Assembly: GCA_033439265.1 (NCBI GenBank) | Contig: JAVTVX010000016.1 | Coordinates: forward strand, 23,251,201 to 23,315,200 | Length of the DNA: 64,000 nt | From: Dillenia suffruticosa | Taxonomy: Eukaryota > Streptophyta > Magnoliopsida > Dilleniales > Dilleniaceae | Direction of reading: 5' to 3' | Part shown: positions 13,101 to 24,700 of the stretch, piece after piece | Position numbering within the stretch: position 1 is the first letter of the stretch | Layout of the letters: each line of letters starts with the position of its first letter | Notes under the pieces: generated by a model | Told to the model about the DNA's origin: nothing | What the model saw: only the letters and a program-made list of their open reading frames with translations | Database searches by the model: none | Made by a program: the position numbers and the translations under genes

Positions 13101-16100
13101 CTCATAAAAATATATATACAAAAGAGCTATTACCAATATAAAAACTTGTTGGATTATAAATGATAACTTTTCAATTAATATTGGACTTCACCAAGGTTCA
13201 GTCTTAAGTCTCATCCTTTTTGTAATAGTGATAGATGAAATTACAAAAAATATTCAAGGTAAAATACCATGGAATATGCTATTTGCAGATGATATAATAT
13301 TGGTTGATGAAACTAGAGAGGGTATTAGTGCTAAATTAGAGTTATAGAGGGACACGCTAGAGTCCAAAGTATTTAGATTGAGTCGGTCAAAAACTAAATA
13401 TATGAGATGTATGTTCAGTGGCAATTACCAAAATGATGAAGAAATGATTAAGTTAAGAGGATAGGACGTACAAAAAAAAATGAACGTTTTAGGTATCTTG
13501 GATCTATCATTCAAAACGATACTAATATAGATGGAGATGTGAATCATTGAATCCAAACGGGTTGGATCAAATGAAGAAGGGTGTCTGGAGTTTTTTGTGA
13601 TCGCACAATGCCACTGAATTTAAACGGGGAGTTTTATAGAACTGCAATAAGACCGACACTATTGTATGATACCGAATGTTGGGCAATTAAACAACAAGAA
13701 GAATATAAAATGACTGTAATTGAGATGAAGATGCTAGTGGATGTGTGGTAAAATTAGGAAAGACAAGATTAGAAATGAAGAGATACGTACTAAGTTGGGA
13801 ATGAGCTCAATTATGGATAAGATGCGGAAGTATAGACTGAAGTGATTTGTACATGTGCAATGAATTTCCAAAAACGCACCAGTAAGGAGAATCAAGAGTT
13901 TAAATATTAAGGGATTTAGTAAAACGTCGAATAGGCTATTGAAAACCTAAATGCAATATATTCGTAAAAATATGATGGTTAAGAGATTAACTGTGGGGAT
14001 GACTTTAGATAGGAATGAGTAGCGTAGGAAAATTAGAACAAATTAAATTATCTCTTTGTCATTGTAAGTTTATATGGATAATTAGTTTGTTTGTTTTTTT
14101 TTTTGTGTTAATTTTCTAGTCTATATTTGTTTCTCAAATGGCTGACCTCAAAATTTAGGATTAAGTCTCAGTTTTTTGTTGTTGTTGTTGCGTACACATG
14201 TCTATACCTCTTAAACAAAATTTCAACACAAAAACACAAGTGCATATATAAGGTGTATTTGCATGTAATGCTATTTTGAATAGTCAATCTTTCTTGTTAG
14301 GTAAAATTTGTCAACCTATATCTAATTTTGGTAACTCTTAGACAAAGGGCAAGCACAACAAAAATTTTTCATTTTAACCTTTTTGAAGTCCCAACAAGCT
14401 GTTTATTCCATGATGAATTTTCTTCTGTACTATTCAAAAATTATGAAACGTGATATTAATCATACTCTCGTATATGCTCAAGCATATATATAAGGACCGA
14501 GATCTTAAGAAGAATTGGAACATAAACTCAAAAAGAATGTTGCAGATCTTTCTAACAAAATTTCAACCAAATGTAGAGTTAAAAATTCTTTGTTTTTATG
14601 AAAGAAGCAATAACATTAAAATGCACAAAAGAAAACAAGAGAGAACAAAAAATAGAAGTCATCCTCCTTTGCATACACGATAACTAAAGGGCAATAAAAG
14701 CAAGTAAGAAAGGATATTTATTAATGAGAAGATGATTATTATAACATATGTAATTCAAACTTGAGAAATTTAAACCTAAGATGAGCTAGCTTTAGCACTT
14801 GGTGGAGTTGTACACATGCTTTGCAAGTTCACATTCGGGAATCGGAATCGAAATTCAAAGACCTTTGTATGGATTTCACAACCCATATTTTTATTTGGGT
14901 TTCACAAATCCTTTATTTTGGGGGGGTTCCATTCCCATTCCATTAATCCAAATGAGTTTCAATCTGATTCTTGATTCTCATTCCCTTTAACCAAACAGCA
15001 CCTAACCAATACAATATTTGCTGCTCAGGCTCTTAGAATAAGATGAAACTGTGGTTACTCATGACACATAAAGATTTCATCCAAATGAAGAGATACTTGT
15101 TGCAATACAACATTTACCACCTGTATTTCACATCTGATTCAATTTTTTTCACTATTCACTTTGTGGCCCTCGATGGCATTTATTTAAGAAACTCACCGAC
15201 AAACCCTAAGCAATTTACATGGTTCTTTTCTTCTTCGTTCTTCCACTTAACACTTTTACAAGCACCGCATTGTATGCCTCTTGTTCAAGGTTTTAACACA
15301 ACTTTGTACTTTTTTAGCAGAAATAAATACTAACAATAGTAAACTCAAAAACATGTTAAAACGTAAGACCTATCCCAAGATTCCCACCTGCCTCCCCCTC
15401 CCATCGTAAAAATACAATCAATCACCCACGAATCCCAATGATTCATGAATATGCCTATTTTTTATCACATAAATTTACATTTCTGGCAACTGGATTTCAA
15501 CAATTGTAATTGATGACTTCTCATTCCATGAGGTATGACTTGATGATTGGTAGTCTAGCATGCAAGATACAAAGAATGGACACCTCAGAAGGGAATACCC
15601 TGGCAACCTCAAGCATATATGACAAGATGAAGTTACAGCCCAGAGTTGATTCCCCAGTCCTCAAGTGCTGACATATTGGGCAGTATTTTGGTGTTCTTGG
15701 TGGCCTATTGCAGTGAGTGCTTCTAAGGGAATCTTACCAGAGCTTTGAGAACAGTTTTGTCATGATTCATATATTATTTCTGTTGGTGATTTACCTATTT
15801 GTATGTATAGAGAATATCTTATTTTCAATTCTCTTTATTATTTTTCTATTAATATGAGGATACTCCAGCCACTATCGTTCTAATTGTTCTGGCTGATCTA
15901 TCACGCACACACAATAGCCCACAAGCCACATGCACTAGGCAAGACCACTATGAAAACTTGTGTGAATTCAAAACCTCCCCAAAGCATTAACCGATGTTCA
16001 AAACCTGGACCTTGCTCGGGGAGAGGTGCATCCTATACTAGCTAAGTTGCAAGTCATTTGCTTCTTTGTTCAAAGTTGATTATCTATTATACAGTTTGAA

Positions 16101-17055
16101 CCATTCATCATTTCTTTTGGCTTATAAGATATCAAGGTACCATTTGTATGCTAATTTCTTGATTTGAGTGTGTCATCCATGTGCAGTGGCCATACTGATC
16201 TCCTCTGTATCTTTTCAATTTTATCAGATGTCCCAGAAGGGTTCCTATTTTATCTGATATCCCAGAAGGGGAATTTGTATGACAATTTTATGCCCCTAAC
16301 AGCTTTGTTAGCGCCTAAACTAAGTTTAGCAAAATTCATTTACCCATTAACCACTCAAGGTAGCCCCACGAAATGTCATCATAATTAGACTAATCCAACG
16401 CATGAATCACACGGTAAGCCACATAACAGTCACAGAGAACTAAGAATGATACCACCACATAAACAAGTCAAAAAACCACTCAATTTTAGGAAAAATTAGA
16501 CTAATTCAACACATAAACAAGGTCATAACACGAAAACAGACGAGGCTAGAAATATACCTCAGGCTTGGAGAATATACCAATGTCGCCAGTGAAAGGGTTT
16601 TTTGTCTCAGTAACCTCCACAACGACATTCGCCGTTCCAGGAAGCTCTTGAGGACCGGAATCAAGTGTGATATTCACAGAATCGAAAATGTCAAGCATCT
16701 GAAGCCTGGCATTGGCAAGACTCGCGGCTTGAAGAAGCTCCTGCATTGAGTTCGCGTTCCTGAACAACGATTCAATCTGCGCCTCAATTATCGAGTCCTT
16801 CGTCTTCGTGTTTCCTTTGATTAGCACATCATGTATTCTTAGGGTTACTCTTTCTGTGGATAATCTATGGAAGAGATTATCCAGTTTGTTTCTCTCGGCA
16901 CGTAATCGAGACTCGCGAGTCATTTCTTGCGGCTCTTCCTCTTCTTCTTCGAAGTCGTCGTCGTCGTCGTCGTCGTCGATGTAGTCTTCGCCGTTATCGC
17001 CATTATCGAGTTCTTCTTCCTCGGAGATCGGTTCTGGTGTTTCTGAGTCCGCCAT
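7186..17055 (-). CDS. SAM50: SAM50/Omp85 outer-membrane assembly protein
   Basis: Likely the mitochondrial outer-membrane beta-barrel insertase core of the SAM complex. I join four exons on the minus strand: 17055-16558, 10903-10418, 8320-7808 and 7269-7186. All junctions are GT-AG and phase 0, giving 526 residues, the usual size for plant members. The start at 17055 is followed by an Asp/Glu-rich stretch (about residues 12-48, with an eight-Asp run), then a POTRA-like segment (about 60-165, including RIHDVLIKGNTKTKD). The rest is the Omp85 surface-antigen barrel, with LKYKNLLGYGDKWDGS at the start of exon 2 and RGLGPTEHRR and GGDFAVTAF in exon 3. The last exon ends in FCFSSPM. There is no signal peptide, as expected. 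Intron 1 is 5.65 kb and holds an antisense LINE. The sequence just upstream of the ATG is CT-rich on the coding strand. Family assignment is very secure; the paralogue identity is inferred from gene order. Confidence 0.93.
10231..10289. repeat. ATAATA/ATAAA microsatellite in SAM50 intron 2
   Basis: An imperfect ATA and AATAA array inside the intron between exons 2 and 3 of SAM50. Confidence 0.85.
12645..14195 (+). mobile_element. Degenerate LINE reverse-transcriptase fragment
   Basis: Conceptual translation on + shows collinear but stop- and frameshift-riddled blocks of a plant non-LTR reverse transcriptase. They begin with PIEVWKCLGEVGIAMLTDLF, then ERVIEHRLRLEINVSQNQF, STTETIHLLKHLIETF and FNLLFIDLKK. 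The catalytic-box region MLFADDIILVDETREG is near 13278, followed by ELWRDTLESK, TAIRPTLLYDTECWAIKQQ and a final basic block. It ends near a (GTT)n run at about 14177-14190, a common 3' tail for such elements. The 5' half with the endonuclease is absent. It sits antisense in SAM50 intron 1. I cannot decide the clade (L1/Cin4 or RTE-like) without a search. Confidence 0.85.
14805..15005. repeat. Possible degenerate MITE-like repeat
   Basis: The right end reads CCATTCCCATTCCATTAATC, then CTCATTCCCTTTAACC, then AAACAGCACC. This wording recurs in plant MITEs whose ends resemble GGTGCTGTTTGGTT. The left half contains GGGAATCGGAATCG, partly complementary to the right half. No clean target duplication was seen. 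It lies in SAM50 intron 1. Confidence 0.3.
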
Positions 17056-19589
17056 ACAGAGAGAGAGATGAAGAGAGAGAAGAAAAAAGGAGGGAGGGAG
17101 GTAGGTAGGGAGGCAGGGAGAGAGGTGTTAGTGCTGCGTCAGAGCAAGGACGGGGAGAGGGACAGAGGGAGAAGCTTCAGACTAGACGAGTACCGGTACT
17201 AACAAGGCCGTGCTTCGACAGAAATGAGTGGGAATTTTTTGCTTTTTCAAGAAACCTCGTTTATTGTTTATTGTTTTTTGAAATTTTTTCTTTTTTAAAA
17301 TAACCGTCCTTTGCACGAAATCTATTTTAATTAATTTAATTTAAATATTATCATATCTGATTAAAAAAAAATCTCTCCTATTTTAATTAATTTTTTTTAT
17401 TTCTAAATTTTAAATTAAGATTTATTTAAATCGTTAAATACCCTTATCCATTAAATTAAACTAAATATATGTTAATTTTATGCTCTTAGGTTTCATTTCA
17501 CCCTTATTTATGTTTATTATTTTTTGGATTTATAATCGATCCATATTTAGAGTTAATATTTTTCATATCTAATTTAAAAAGAGATCTCATAACTTAATCT
17601 TTTTAATTTTTTAATTTTAAAATAAAATTTGATTAAATGATTTTAAGTTTGGCCAGATTGGTTTAATGTTGATTCAAGATTAAAATGAGCTAATGGTATT
17701 TTGTTAGTTCGGATTATGTTTAATGCCGGTTCCAGCTTTGAACCATCATCCGACTTTGGGTTTGGCCATCAAACCCATATCATGATCAAGTCTGTCTGTG
17801 TATTTTCTCTTTTAGATTTTTTTTTATCTTAATTATTTTCGCTTAAAATAATTTAAATAGGATTATTTATGTCGGAACTAACAAATTCTTAACAATTTTC
17901 TCACTGATCTTTTAAAGGAACAATGCTCTTACCATTCAAGTGGTTGTATATCACATCCTTTATAACTCCAAGGTTCTCTTATACCCTTTTAACACGTATA
18001 GAAATCAATATGTTATTTTTAAAATTAAAAACAACATATTAATTTCTGTCTGTGTTAAAAAGGTATCATAGACAACCAACATTATTGTTCCCTCCAAGGT
18101 TATTACCAAAATTATGATTTTGATAATAAAAGATGATCGACTCAAAATTTAATATTCAGGTACAGATTAGATCGTTGTTATTGTGATAATAATAGATTAT
18201 ATGTTTTAGAAAAAACTTAATCAATTTCAAACATGTGGAAATTTTTAAAAATAGTTTTATTTTCTGAATTACTAAAACATGTTCTTTCAAAATAGATTTT
18301 TTTTAAATAGTTAATTTCTCCGAATTTTCACATATTCGAAATAGTTCAAAATTTTTGTAAAAATAATTCTTGATTTTTATTGAAACTGTAACTTTATATT
18401 TTTATTGCTGCTCAAAAAAAAACTCCTGGATTTTCCTACCATTGAAAATTATGCTCTAATATAAGAAGATTTTCATAAAAAAAAATTAGAATAAACTTAT
18501 ATTTTCTCAAATTTTCTTCAAATTTTCTAGAAATATAGAAAATTTAAGCTTGCCTAAGATGTTATCCAAACGCGGTCTTTGGATACTTTCAAAGCGCAGA
18601 AAGGCTTGATCCAAGAAAGATCCCAAAAACGTGACGTTTAGTCTCTTTGTAGCACATAATGGTAATGCAAGGACATAGTAGGTTTATTTTAATTCATGCG
18701 TACATGGAATTTCTTACGATGTACTAAAGCACATTGGTGCATTACAAGGGCCATGACACTTCTTTTTCTAGTACTTTTCAAAGTCACTTGGGGGTAAGCT
18801 TTCGTTGTTGAATTTCATCAATTAAGAACAAAGAAAGAGATAAAAAATGAAATGGTACAACCCAGCATGCACAAGTTTATGTCCAAAAGATTCATGGCTC
18901 CAACATAGTTTTCCCCTAAGAGGAGGAGGGTTTTTTGTCCATTAATAAATAAAGATGGGTGTCCTATTGGAATGAAACAGATACGAAAAAAAATGATATT
19001 TTATTAAAATAAAAAAAATAAAAATATCGATAAATACGTAAATATAAAAAATATAAAGATTTTTATATAAATATTAATTAATTTAACATATTTGCTCTGA
19101 CACCCTTTTATGTTGTTATTATTATTATTATTATTATTTTATCAAAACAATTTAATCACATTTATTAGTGGACAAATCTGGTTTTCTCAACATAAAAACA
19201 TATACCATAACAATTCACATGATGTTTCAAACATAATGCAATGTTTGGAACTTTTGAGGGGGAGGGAAGGGGAGGGTTATGCTTTCTCACTTCCCCTCTT
19301 TGCTGAGATTCCCCTTCATCCAAACAACACATATATTTAAAAAGCATATCATAACATATAAAGAAGTGGGCACATTTATTATGTCCGACTTATACTTAGA
19401 TTTGGTAGTATTTTATGGGTTAAAAAGGGAAAAGAAAAGGGGGGGTAGTTCAAAATTAGGTCCAGCCCAATGCGAACTCTAATCCTATACTAAAAGACCT
19501 AAAATGTGGTTAGAGATTTAAATATTTACTTTGAATGGTCTGATAGTGTTTTTTTTATTATTATTATAATTTTGTACTTGACTCCTGAA

Positions 19590-19735
19590 AAGTGAACCTC
19601 ATTAATCTGATTTGATCCGTAGTGGAGCCCAATAAAGGGATTGACTCTCTTAATGTCTGTTTTTTTATTTTTAACATTTGAGCTTGACTTTGATAAAAAA
19701 GTTTCATATCCTATCATTTTTTTTCATATCATATC
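19590..19735 (+). repeat. AT-rich dispersed repeat, copy
   Basis: It matches the family landmarks CATTAATCTGATTTGATCC, GATTGACTCTCTTAATGT, a T run, TTGACTTTGATAAAAAAG and CATATCCTATCAT. Confidence 0.5.
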
Positions 19736-19805
19736 ATATTGTTAAATTCAGATGATAGTCGGTTTGATAGAGTCTAACGTGAAAATGCTCCCAAACACAA
19801 AATCC

Positions 19806-20180
19806 ATTTCAATGCCTAAATTTCCTGTCTCAAAAATTCGAAGTTAGGTCTTCCCCTTTCTCATTCTATTGCTTCTATTAAGCACGGCTTGTGGGCATGT
19901 TTGGTTATGTTTCCCGGCCCCCGGGGGGTGGGGGGGGGGGGGAAGAAAGGGGGTGTGAATCTTTAAGGTTCGAAGTCGAGTGCCATTCAATGTGGACTCT
20001 GGTCCTACACCCAAAGACCTAAGGTGCTGTCACGGACTCGGACCTTACTTTTGGGCCGGCCTGGGGGCATCCGGCCCAAAACAATCCCTAAACGCACCAC
20101 GCAACGCAACGCCTAAATTCCCGGTCTCAGAAATTCAAAATTAGGTCTTCTCCACTTTCTCAGTCTGTTCCTCCTCTCTA
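19806..20180 (+). repeat. Direct duplication of the BMF3 leader region
   Basis: About 75 bp at 19806-19880 (GCCTAAATTTCCTGTCTC, then AGTTAGGTCTTC and CTTTCTCATTCT) recurs at 20106-20180 (GCCTAAATTCCCGGTCTC, then AATTAGGTCTTC and CTTTCTCAGTCT). The second copy abuts the BMF3 start codon. The copies are 300 bp apart and separated by a G-rich segment. Confidence 0.75.
20050..20085. promoter_or_regulatory. Inverted pair of TGGGCC/GGCCCA boxes
   Basis: TTTTGGGCCGG and CCGGCCCAAAA face each other about 100-130 bp upstream of the BMF3 start. TGGGCY (site II) elements are typical of plant genes active in dividing cells, which suits a mitotic checkpoint gene. Function is inferred. Confidence 0.45.
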
Positions 20181-23013
20181 ATGGCAAATCTCCATCACAA
20201 CGATCTCTTCTCTTCACTCATTTCCGACATCAAATCTTACTCCGGCACAGACCCTCTTCTTCCTTGGCTTCGGTAACTCCCCCCCTCTCTCTACCGGTAG
20301 ACATTCTTCAGACATTAGTTGTTTAATTGATGATAATTTCTTCAAACATTAGTGGGTTTGTTTGATAATTTAACTATTTATCTCTCTCTTTCTCTCTCTC
20401 TCTCTAAACAGAGGAATTCGGAAAATGAAGGACACTCTTCCTGGACAACTTCTCAAGCAAAAACTCCCTCGATTTCTCCAGAAATGCGCGCAGACTTTTG
20501 AATCTGATAATCGCTATAAAGACGACTTGCGCTATATCCGCGTCTGGATTCAATTGGTAAACCCCAACAATTATTTTTATTTATTTTGTTTATTTAGATT
20601 GTGGGTTTTATTTATTTTGTTGGTTGAAATTTTGGGTTTTATTGATTTTTATTCTTATTCTTATTAATTTTTGGTAAATGTAGATGGATTATGTGGATGA
20701 CCAAATAGGGTTGTTGAGAGCAATGGAAATAAATAGGATAGGGATGAAGAGGGCTTTGTTCTATCAGGCTTATGCTCTTTATTTTGAGAAAATGAAGAAG
20801 TTTGATGATGCTGATAAGATGTACCATTTGGGTGTTCAGAAGTAAGCAGAACCACTCACTTCCCATAATGTTTTTTCTTGTTTATTTATTTGTTTTTTCT
20901 GGGCCATCAATTGAAAGTTGCGCAAAGCAAAATTTGAGAAGTTTAATTTGATGCAAAACTTTTATTGCAAATTCATCTGCACATCTTACTTCATATGATC
21001 AAGCCATTGCCTCAACTGTCTCCACTAGAAACTTAAGGTGCCATTCTTATCAGGTGATCCATATGCCATGCTTTTTGGGTCAATATAAAGATTTGACTTT
21101 GAGTTTCAATAAGAGGGCCATTTGAATCCATTTCAGTGATGCACAGAGTTCATGATTCTTGCCTAGTTTGATCTAAATGGAATATGGTGGTTGATTTGTA
21201 TTTTATGAGCTGACATTTTTCATTCACTCAGATGACACGAAGCCTATGAAAACTTATGACGTGTAAATTTGATTAGCCATAGAGTGATTCTTAGTGACAA
21301 GATGAATACTCTCTTGAGGTGTGAAAGTTATTATAGTAATAGTTCCAGGTTAAAGTTGCTTCTCCTACCCACTCTTTGAGACTCTTACTCAATCTGCCTC
21401 AGTTACTGCGAGTTACCTGCATATATCTTAAACTTTGCTACAAGAATCTCATCCCTTAGTCTTATGTCAGATGTGGAATTTTAACAGATTGATTGCTGCC
21501 TCGGGCCAATTAATCTACCTAGCTTTTGTTCTGTTCATAGTCTAAAAATTGTGTGATCTCTCTCATTGTGAGTAGAATTGCAGATGAATTACAACCATAC
21601 TGTTGAACAGTTTTGCAGAACCTGTAGATGAGTTGCATAAATCTTATGAGCAGTTTCTTCGTCGCATGGACCAGCATAAGAACAAGAGAATCCAGGTCAT
21701 TTTAGTCTGATTTCTTGTGTTGGGCCTTTTTATACGGAGTTCTCTTGCATTTAATTTAACTATAAGCCAACCTCATTCAGAAACAGGAAAGGAGAACTGC
21801 AAGGAGACCATTGGCCGATAAGGTCATTCCTCATTCTAGAGACATAAAAAACAATGAAAATATATATGAGGTTGAAGGTATGTCTTCTAAAACTTGTCCT
21901 CAAAAGTCTTTTAGTGAGCTACTGTTTAATTTATGGATTTGTTGGGACCAAGAATGTAAAGGAGAAGGTTCCTCCAAAGTGATGCCATTGAAGAAACGTG
22001 ACCATGTTGGTGCTTTTGTTGCTGCTACCCCCACGACACAAGAAGAATTTGGAGAGAAGAAGATGGGAACTAGGGAACAGCTGGTCTCCAAGGGACAAAT
22101 ATCAGAAAGACAGACCCCATATTGCAGTGATGACACAGTTGTGGTGAAGTTTGTAGACACTGCCATTGTTGGAAAATCAGACACTGAAGATGCTTGTCAT
22201 CATGGTCTCGTAGATCCCACCATAAACATGAAGGAGGCCATGAATGCCATTAATAGCATGTTTCGAGAACCTATAGAGCCTGTACATGCTGGTAGAAGAT
22301 CAAGAAGCACAAGGCCCCAATCAGATCAGAACTCAAATAAACGACTTGAGGTCTTTATTGATGATGGTTTGGGCAATGGCTCTGAGTCTGAGAATCACAA
22401 AGTGCAGAGCAGTGTCCCTCCACAGTTGCAAGCTGGAACTGATACTTGCAACCCTCAACAACAAGCATTCAAAATCTTTACTGATGATGATGATGATGGA
22501 GATGAGGCTGAAGGTATAAATGGCAAGAATGATGATTTCAAGCAAAATGGGGTATTTGTGTTTCCAAATCCAGATGATTCTCCTGATGGATGTTCTGAGG
22601 ACATGGAGGCTGTTTGTTCCCCTAGAGGGAAACTTGGAGAGGATACAGTTGTCTGTAGATTTGTGGGCTCTGCCATTTTGGATGAGCCGGTGGTAGAAAA
22701 TGTTTGCCATCATGGTTTGGTTGAACCCACAATCAACTTGAAGGAGGCTATGGATGACATAAACAATATGTTTGGTAAGCCAATTGATTTTGGAAGGACC
22801 AGAAGACCAAAGGAGGACAAAGCACCAGAAAGAAAGAATGATAGCTGTGGGTTTTCAATTCTTCGGGATGATGATCCAGAACCACAACAGAAGCAGCCCC
22901 AACAAAAGCGATCCCAGAAATTTGATGAACACGATTTATTTGAGCAAACTGTGTGCACAAAGGAAGCTATGGATGAGATAAATAAGATGTTCGGGATGCC
23001 ACTGGACTTCTAG
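20181..23013 (+). CDS. BMF3: BUB1/Mad3-family spindle-checkpoint protein (BMF3-like)
   Basis: Five exons: 20181-20272, 20412-20556, 20684-20841, 21611-21695 and 21781-23013. The junctions are consistent GT-AG and give 570 residues. The N-terminal half (about residues 20-155) is the Mad3/BUB1 homology region 1 TPR-like domain, with DPLLPWLRGIRKMKD, YIRVWIQLMDYVDD, FYQAYALYFEKM and EQFLRRMDQHKNKRIQ. It should act at kinetochores in checkpoint signalling. There is no kinase domain, as in the kinase-less BMF2/BMF3 group. The large last exon carries a motif repeated two and a half times: CHHGLVDPTINMKEAM near residue 299, CHHGLVEPTINLKEAM near 469, and a short TKEAMDEINKMFGMPLDF at the C terminus. 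Each full copy is preceded by a DTVV-(K/C)-(F/R)FV-like block. Gene order next to SAM50 and PRPL1 supports the BMF3 assignment. Confidence 0.88.
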
Positions 23014-23425
23014 GGTCATTGTAACCACTGTTTGTGTTGTTGAAAAGTTTTGTTGTGTGGGTTGATATTACATCAACTCAATGGGGTTGTATTCTGGGTG
23101 TTGCCTATTACACTTGAAAATCAAAGTTTATCTCAGTATGTTTACGTTGTGGTGCCTCTATTGTGCTTCTACTTTTTGTACATCTTCGAAAGCCCTGATC
23201 CTTAAATATTCTGCACAACTTTTGAATGCGAAGCAAAAGTAAACAGAAGAAAATTTCCTCAAGAAGGGTTGCGGTCAAATGGTACATGCATTGTGATATA
23301 ATCTTAGTTTTTGAAACTTTGAAGATGAATATGAGGAAATAGGTAAGAAAAACAATCAAGAAGCAAATAACAGAGATTCGGCACTTTTTTTTTTTAGAAA
23401 AAAAAAATGAAAGCTTGCGGCAAAT
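23014..23425. other. Tail-to-tail spacer of BMF3 and PRPL1-like gene
   Basis: Only 412 bp separate the two convergent stop codons. The 3' UTRs of both genes must lie here and may overlap. I see no separate gene. Confidence 0.6.
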
Positions 23426-23962
23426 TTAGACTAGAGGCACAGCAGGGCAATAAGAGGGCCGAAAAGCTAGAGGTCCAGCAGCATAAACAACAGCCTCATA
23501 AAATTCTCCCGCCAGTCTCTTGTTCTCATAACGAAGTGGTGCACCATAGAGAGCATTGTTGATGTTGGACAAGAGATTGCAGTCTTGCTCAGGAGATGAG
23601 ACAAGCTTCACATGGCAAGAGTGAAGGGGATGATCCAACAAGAGGTGACTCATCTTGAAACCGTCTAGCTGAGTATAGAAGTATCCATTTTTATCTGTCT
23701 TGCAAGCCTTGTAATATGTGACTCTATCTTTGTGGTCTTTGCAGATGACACTAACTCTAGCTCCTTGAATTGGCTTGGCATCTGTTAATGACCATGTCCC
23801 GAAGTACTTGCAGCTTTGGCAGTAGACCATGCCTTCAACTCCCACATCTGGATTTTGCGCGATTGGTTTGCTTGGAAGATCGTCTTCAGTGGCTGCAAAA
23901 GAGAAGGCGAACACAAACAGCAACATGAACAAGGTTGGTATGAAAAATTTGCCGCCTGCCAT
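23426..23962 (-). CDS. PRPL1: Ole e 1 domain secreted cell-wall protein (PRPL1/MOP10-like)
   Basis: A single-exon gene of 178 residues if the ATG at 23962 is used; an in-frame ATG five codons earlier (23977) would give 183. I prefer 23962 because MAGGKFFIPTLFMLLFVFAF starts a clean signal peptide ending near SFAA. The mature part is a pollen Ole e 1/extensin-family domain with spaced cysteines in VYCQSCKY, VICKDHK, YKACKTDKNGYFY, HSCHVKL, EQDCNLL and SYCPAVPL. It should be extracellular. The Arabidopsis gene at this syntenic position (At5g05500) has been tied to root-hair elongation; that role is inference here. The proline-rich tract of extensin-like relatives is absent. Confidence 0.85.
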   Translation of the reverse strand: MAGGKFFIPTLFMLLFVFAFSFAATEDDLPSKPIAQNPDVGVEGMVYCQSCKYFGTWSLTDAKPIQGARVSVICKDHKDRVTYYKACKTDKNGYFYTQLDGFKMSHLLLDHPLHSCHVKLVSSPEQDCNLLSNINNALYGAPLRYENKRLAGEFYEAVVYAAGPLAFRPSYCPAVPLV

Positions 23963-24051
23963 TTTTGTGCAAAACACCTTTAAGAGTTTGGAGCTCTGAG
24001 ATGAGACTATTTGATACGAGCAAGTGATGGGGTATGGCTATTGAATGAGGA

Positions 24052-24061
24052 GAATTTATAG
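24052..24061 (-). promoter_or_regulatory. TATA-like box of PRPL1-like gene
   Basis: CTATAAATTC on the minus strand lies about 90 bases upstream of the start codon at 23962, a normal spacing for a short plant leader. Confidence 0.45.
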
Positions 24062-24336
24062 TTACTGATTTGAGGAAGTTTTGAAGCATATTGTCGTGGG
24101 AGCTACTAAGGTGTGTGTCAACAGCTTGTTACATTTGGTGCACCATACGTGAAGGCCACCTTCCTCTTTTTTTTTTTAAAGAGAGAGAGAGTGGGGATGA
24201 ATATCGTCAGAGAAACATTCTTCCTGCCACCCTTCTCCCAAGGGATTTAGCCTCCCGATGAACCAAAAGAAAGGACAAAATAATTATAAGAAGAGCTAAA
24301 CAATTAATATCCAGTTGACTGAAGAAATTAAAGGTT

Positions 24337-24445
24337 ATTGGATGAGGCAATTTTGCTGGTGGGTATATTTTTATGGCACTCCATATATGCATTGGAGGAG
24401 GCAATTATCTTGGTGGGTATATATTTTATGGTACTCCATACATGC
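24337..24445. repeat. 54-bp tandem duplication upstream of PRPL1-like gene
   Basis: The unit at 24337-24390 (ATTGGATGAGGCAATTTTGC, TGGTGGGTATAT, ATGGCACTCCATATATGC) is repeated at 24391-24445 (ATTGGAGGAGGCAATTATCT, TGGTGGGTATAT, ATGGTACTCCATACATGC). It lies about 375-480 bp upstream of the start. Confidence 0.85.
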
Positions 24446-24636
24446 ATCTCTCTCTCCAGAAATCTAACGGGACCGTATCTTCAGGGATATGTTTTATTTC
24501 TCGAGAGCAATGAGGATCATGTACTAACAAAATTCTTTAACTTACAACTGCGCAAATCACTCCATTCTCTTTGTGCAATGAGTTTCACGAGTCTGGAGAA
24601 ACCATCAAATTGTTATAACCAAAGATCATTTTATGG

Positions 24637-24639
<3 letters not shown>

Positions 24640-24698
<59 letters not shown>
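24640..24698. repeat. (CT)29 microsatellite
   Basis: A nearly perfect CT run of about 58 bases. The Leu-Ser and Arg-Glu frames across it are artefacts. Confidence 0.95.

Positions 24699-24700
<2 letters not shown>

Larger units (their letters stand above)
17056..20180. other. Divergent SAM50/BMF3 intergenic region
   Basis: The region lies between two genes transcribed away from each other. Next to SAM50 it is GA-rich on + (a CT-rich leader for SAM50). The middle is AT-rich with weak copies of the dispersed repeat family (about 17330-17460 and 17520-17640). Near BMF3 it holds a direct duplication and G-rich tracts listed separately. I see no gene. Confidence 0.6.

Noticed and set aside
12645..14195. 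Viral or LTR-retroelement reverse transcriptase
   Set aside because: The motif set (LFADD, CWAIK, FIDL) and (GTT)n tail fit a non-LTR LINE. No integrase, protease or LTRs were seen.
22333..22713. Open frames antisense to BMF3 exon 5
   Set aside because: These are shadows of the real coding strand; their Ile/Ser runs mirror GAT repeats in BMF3.
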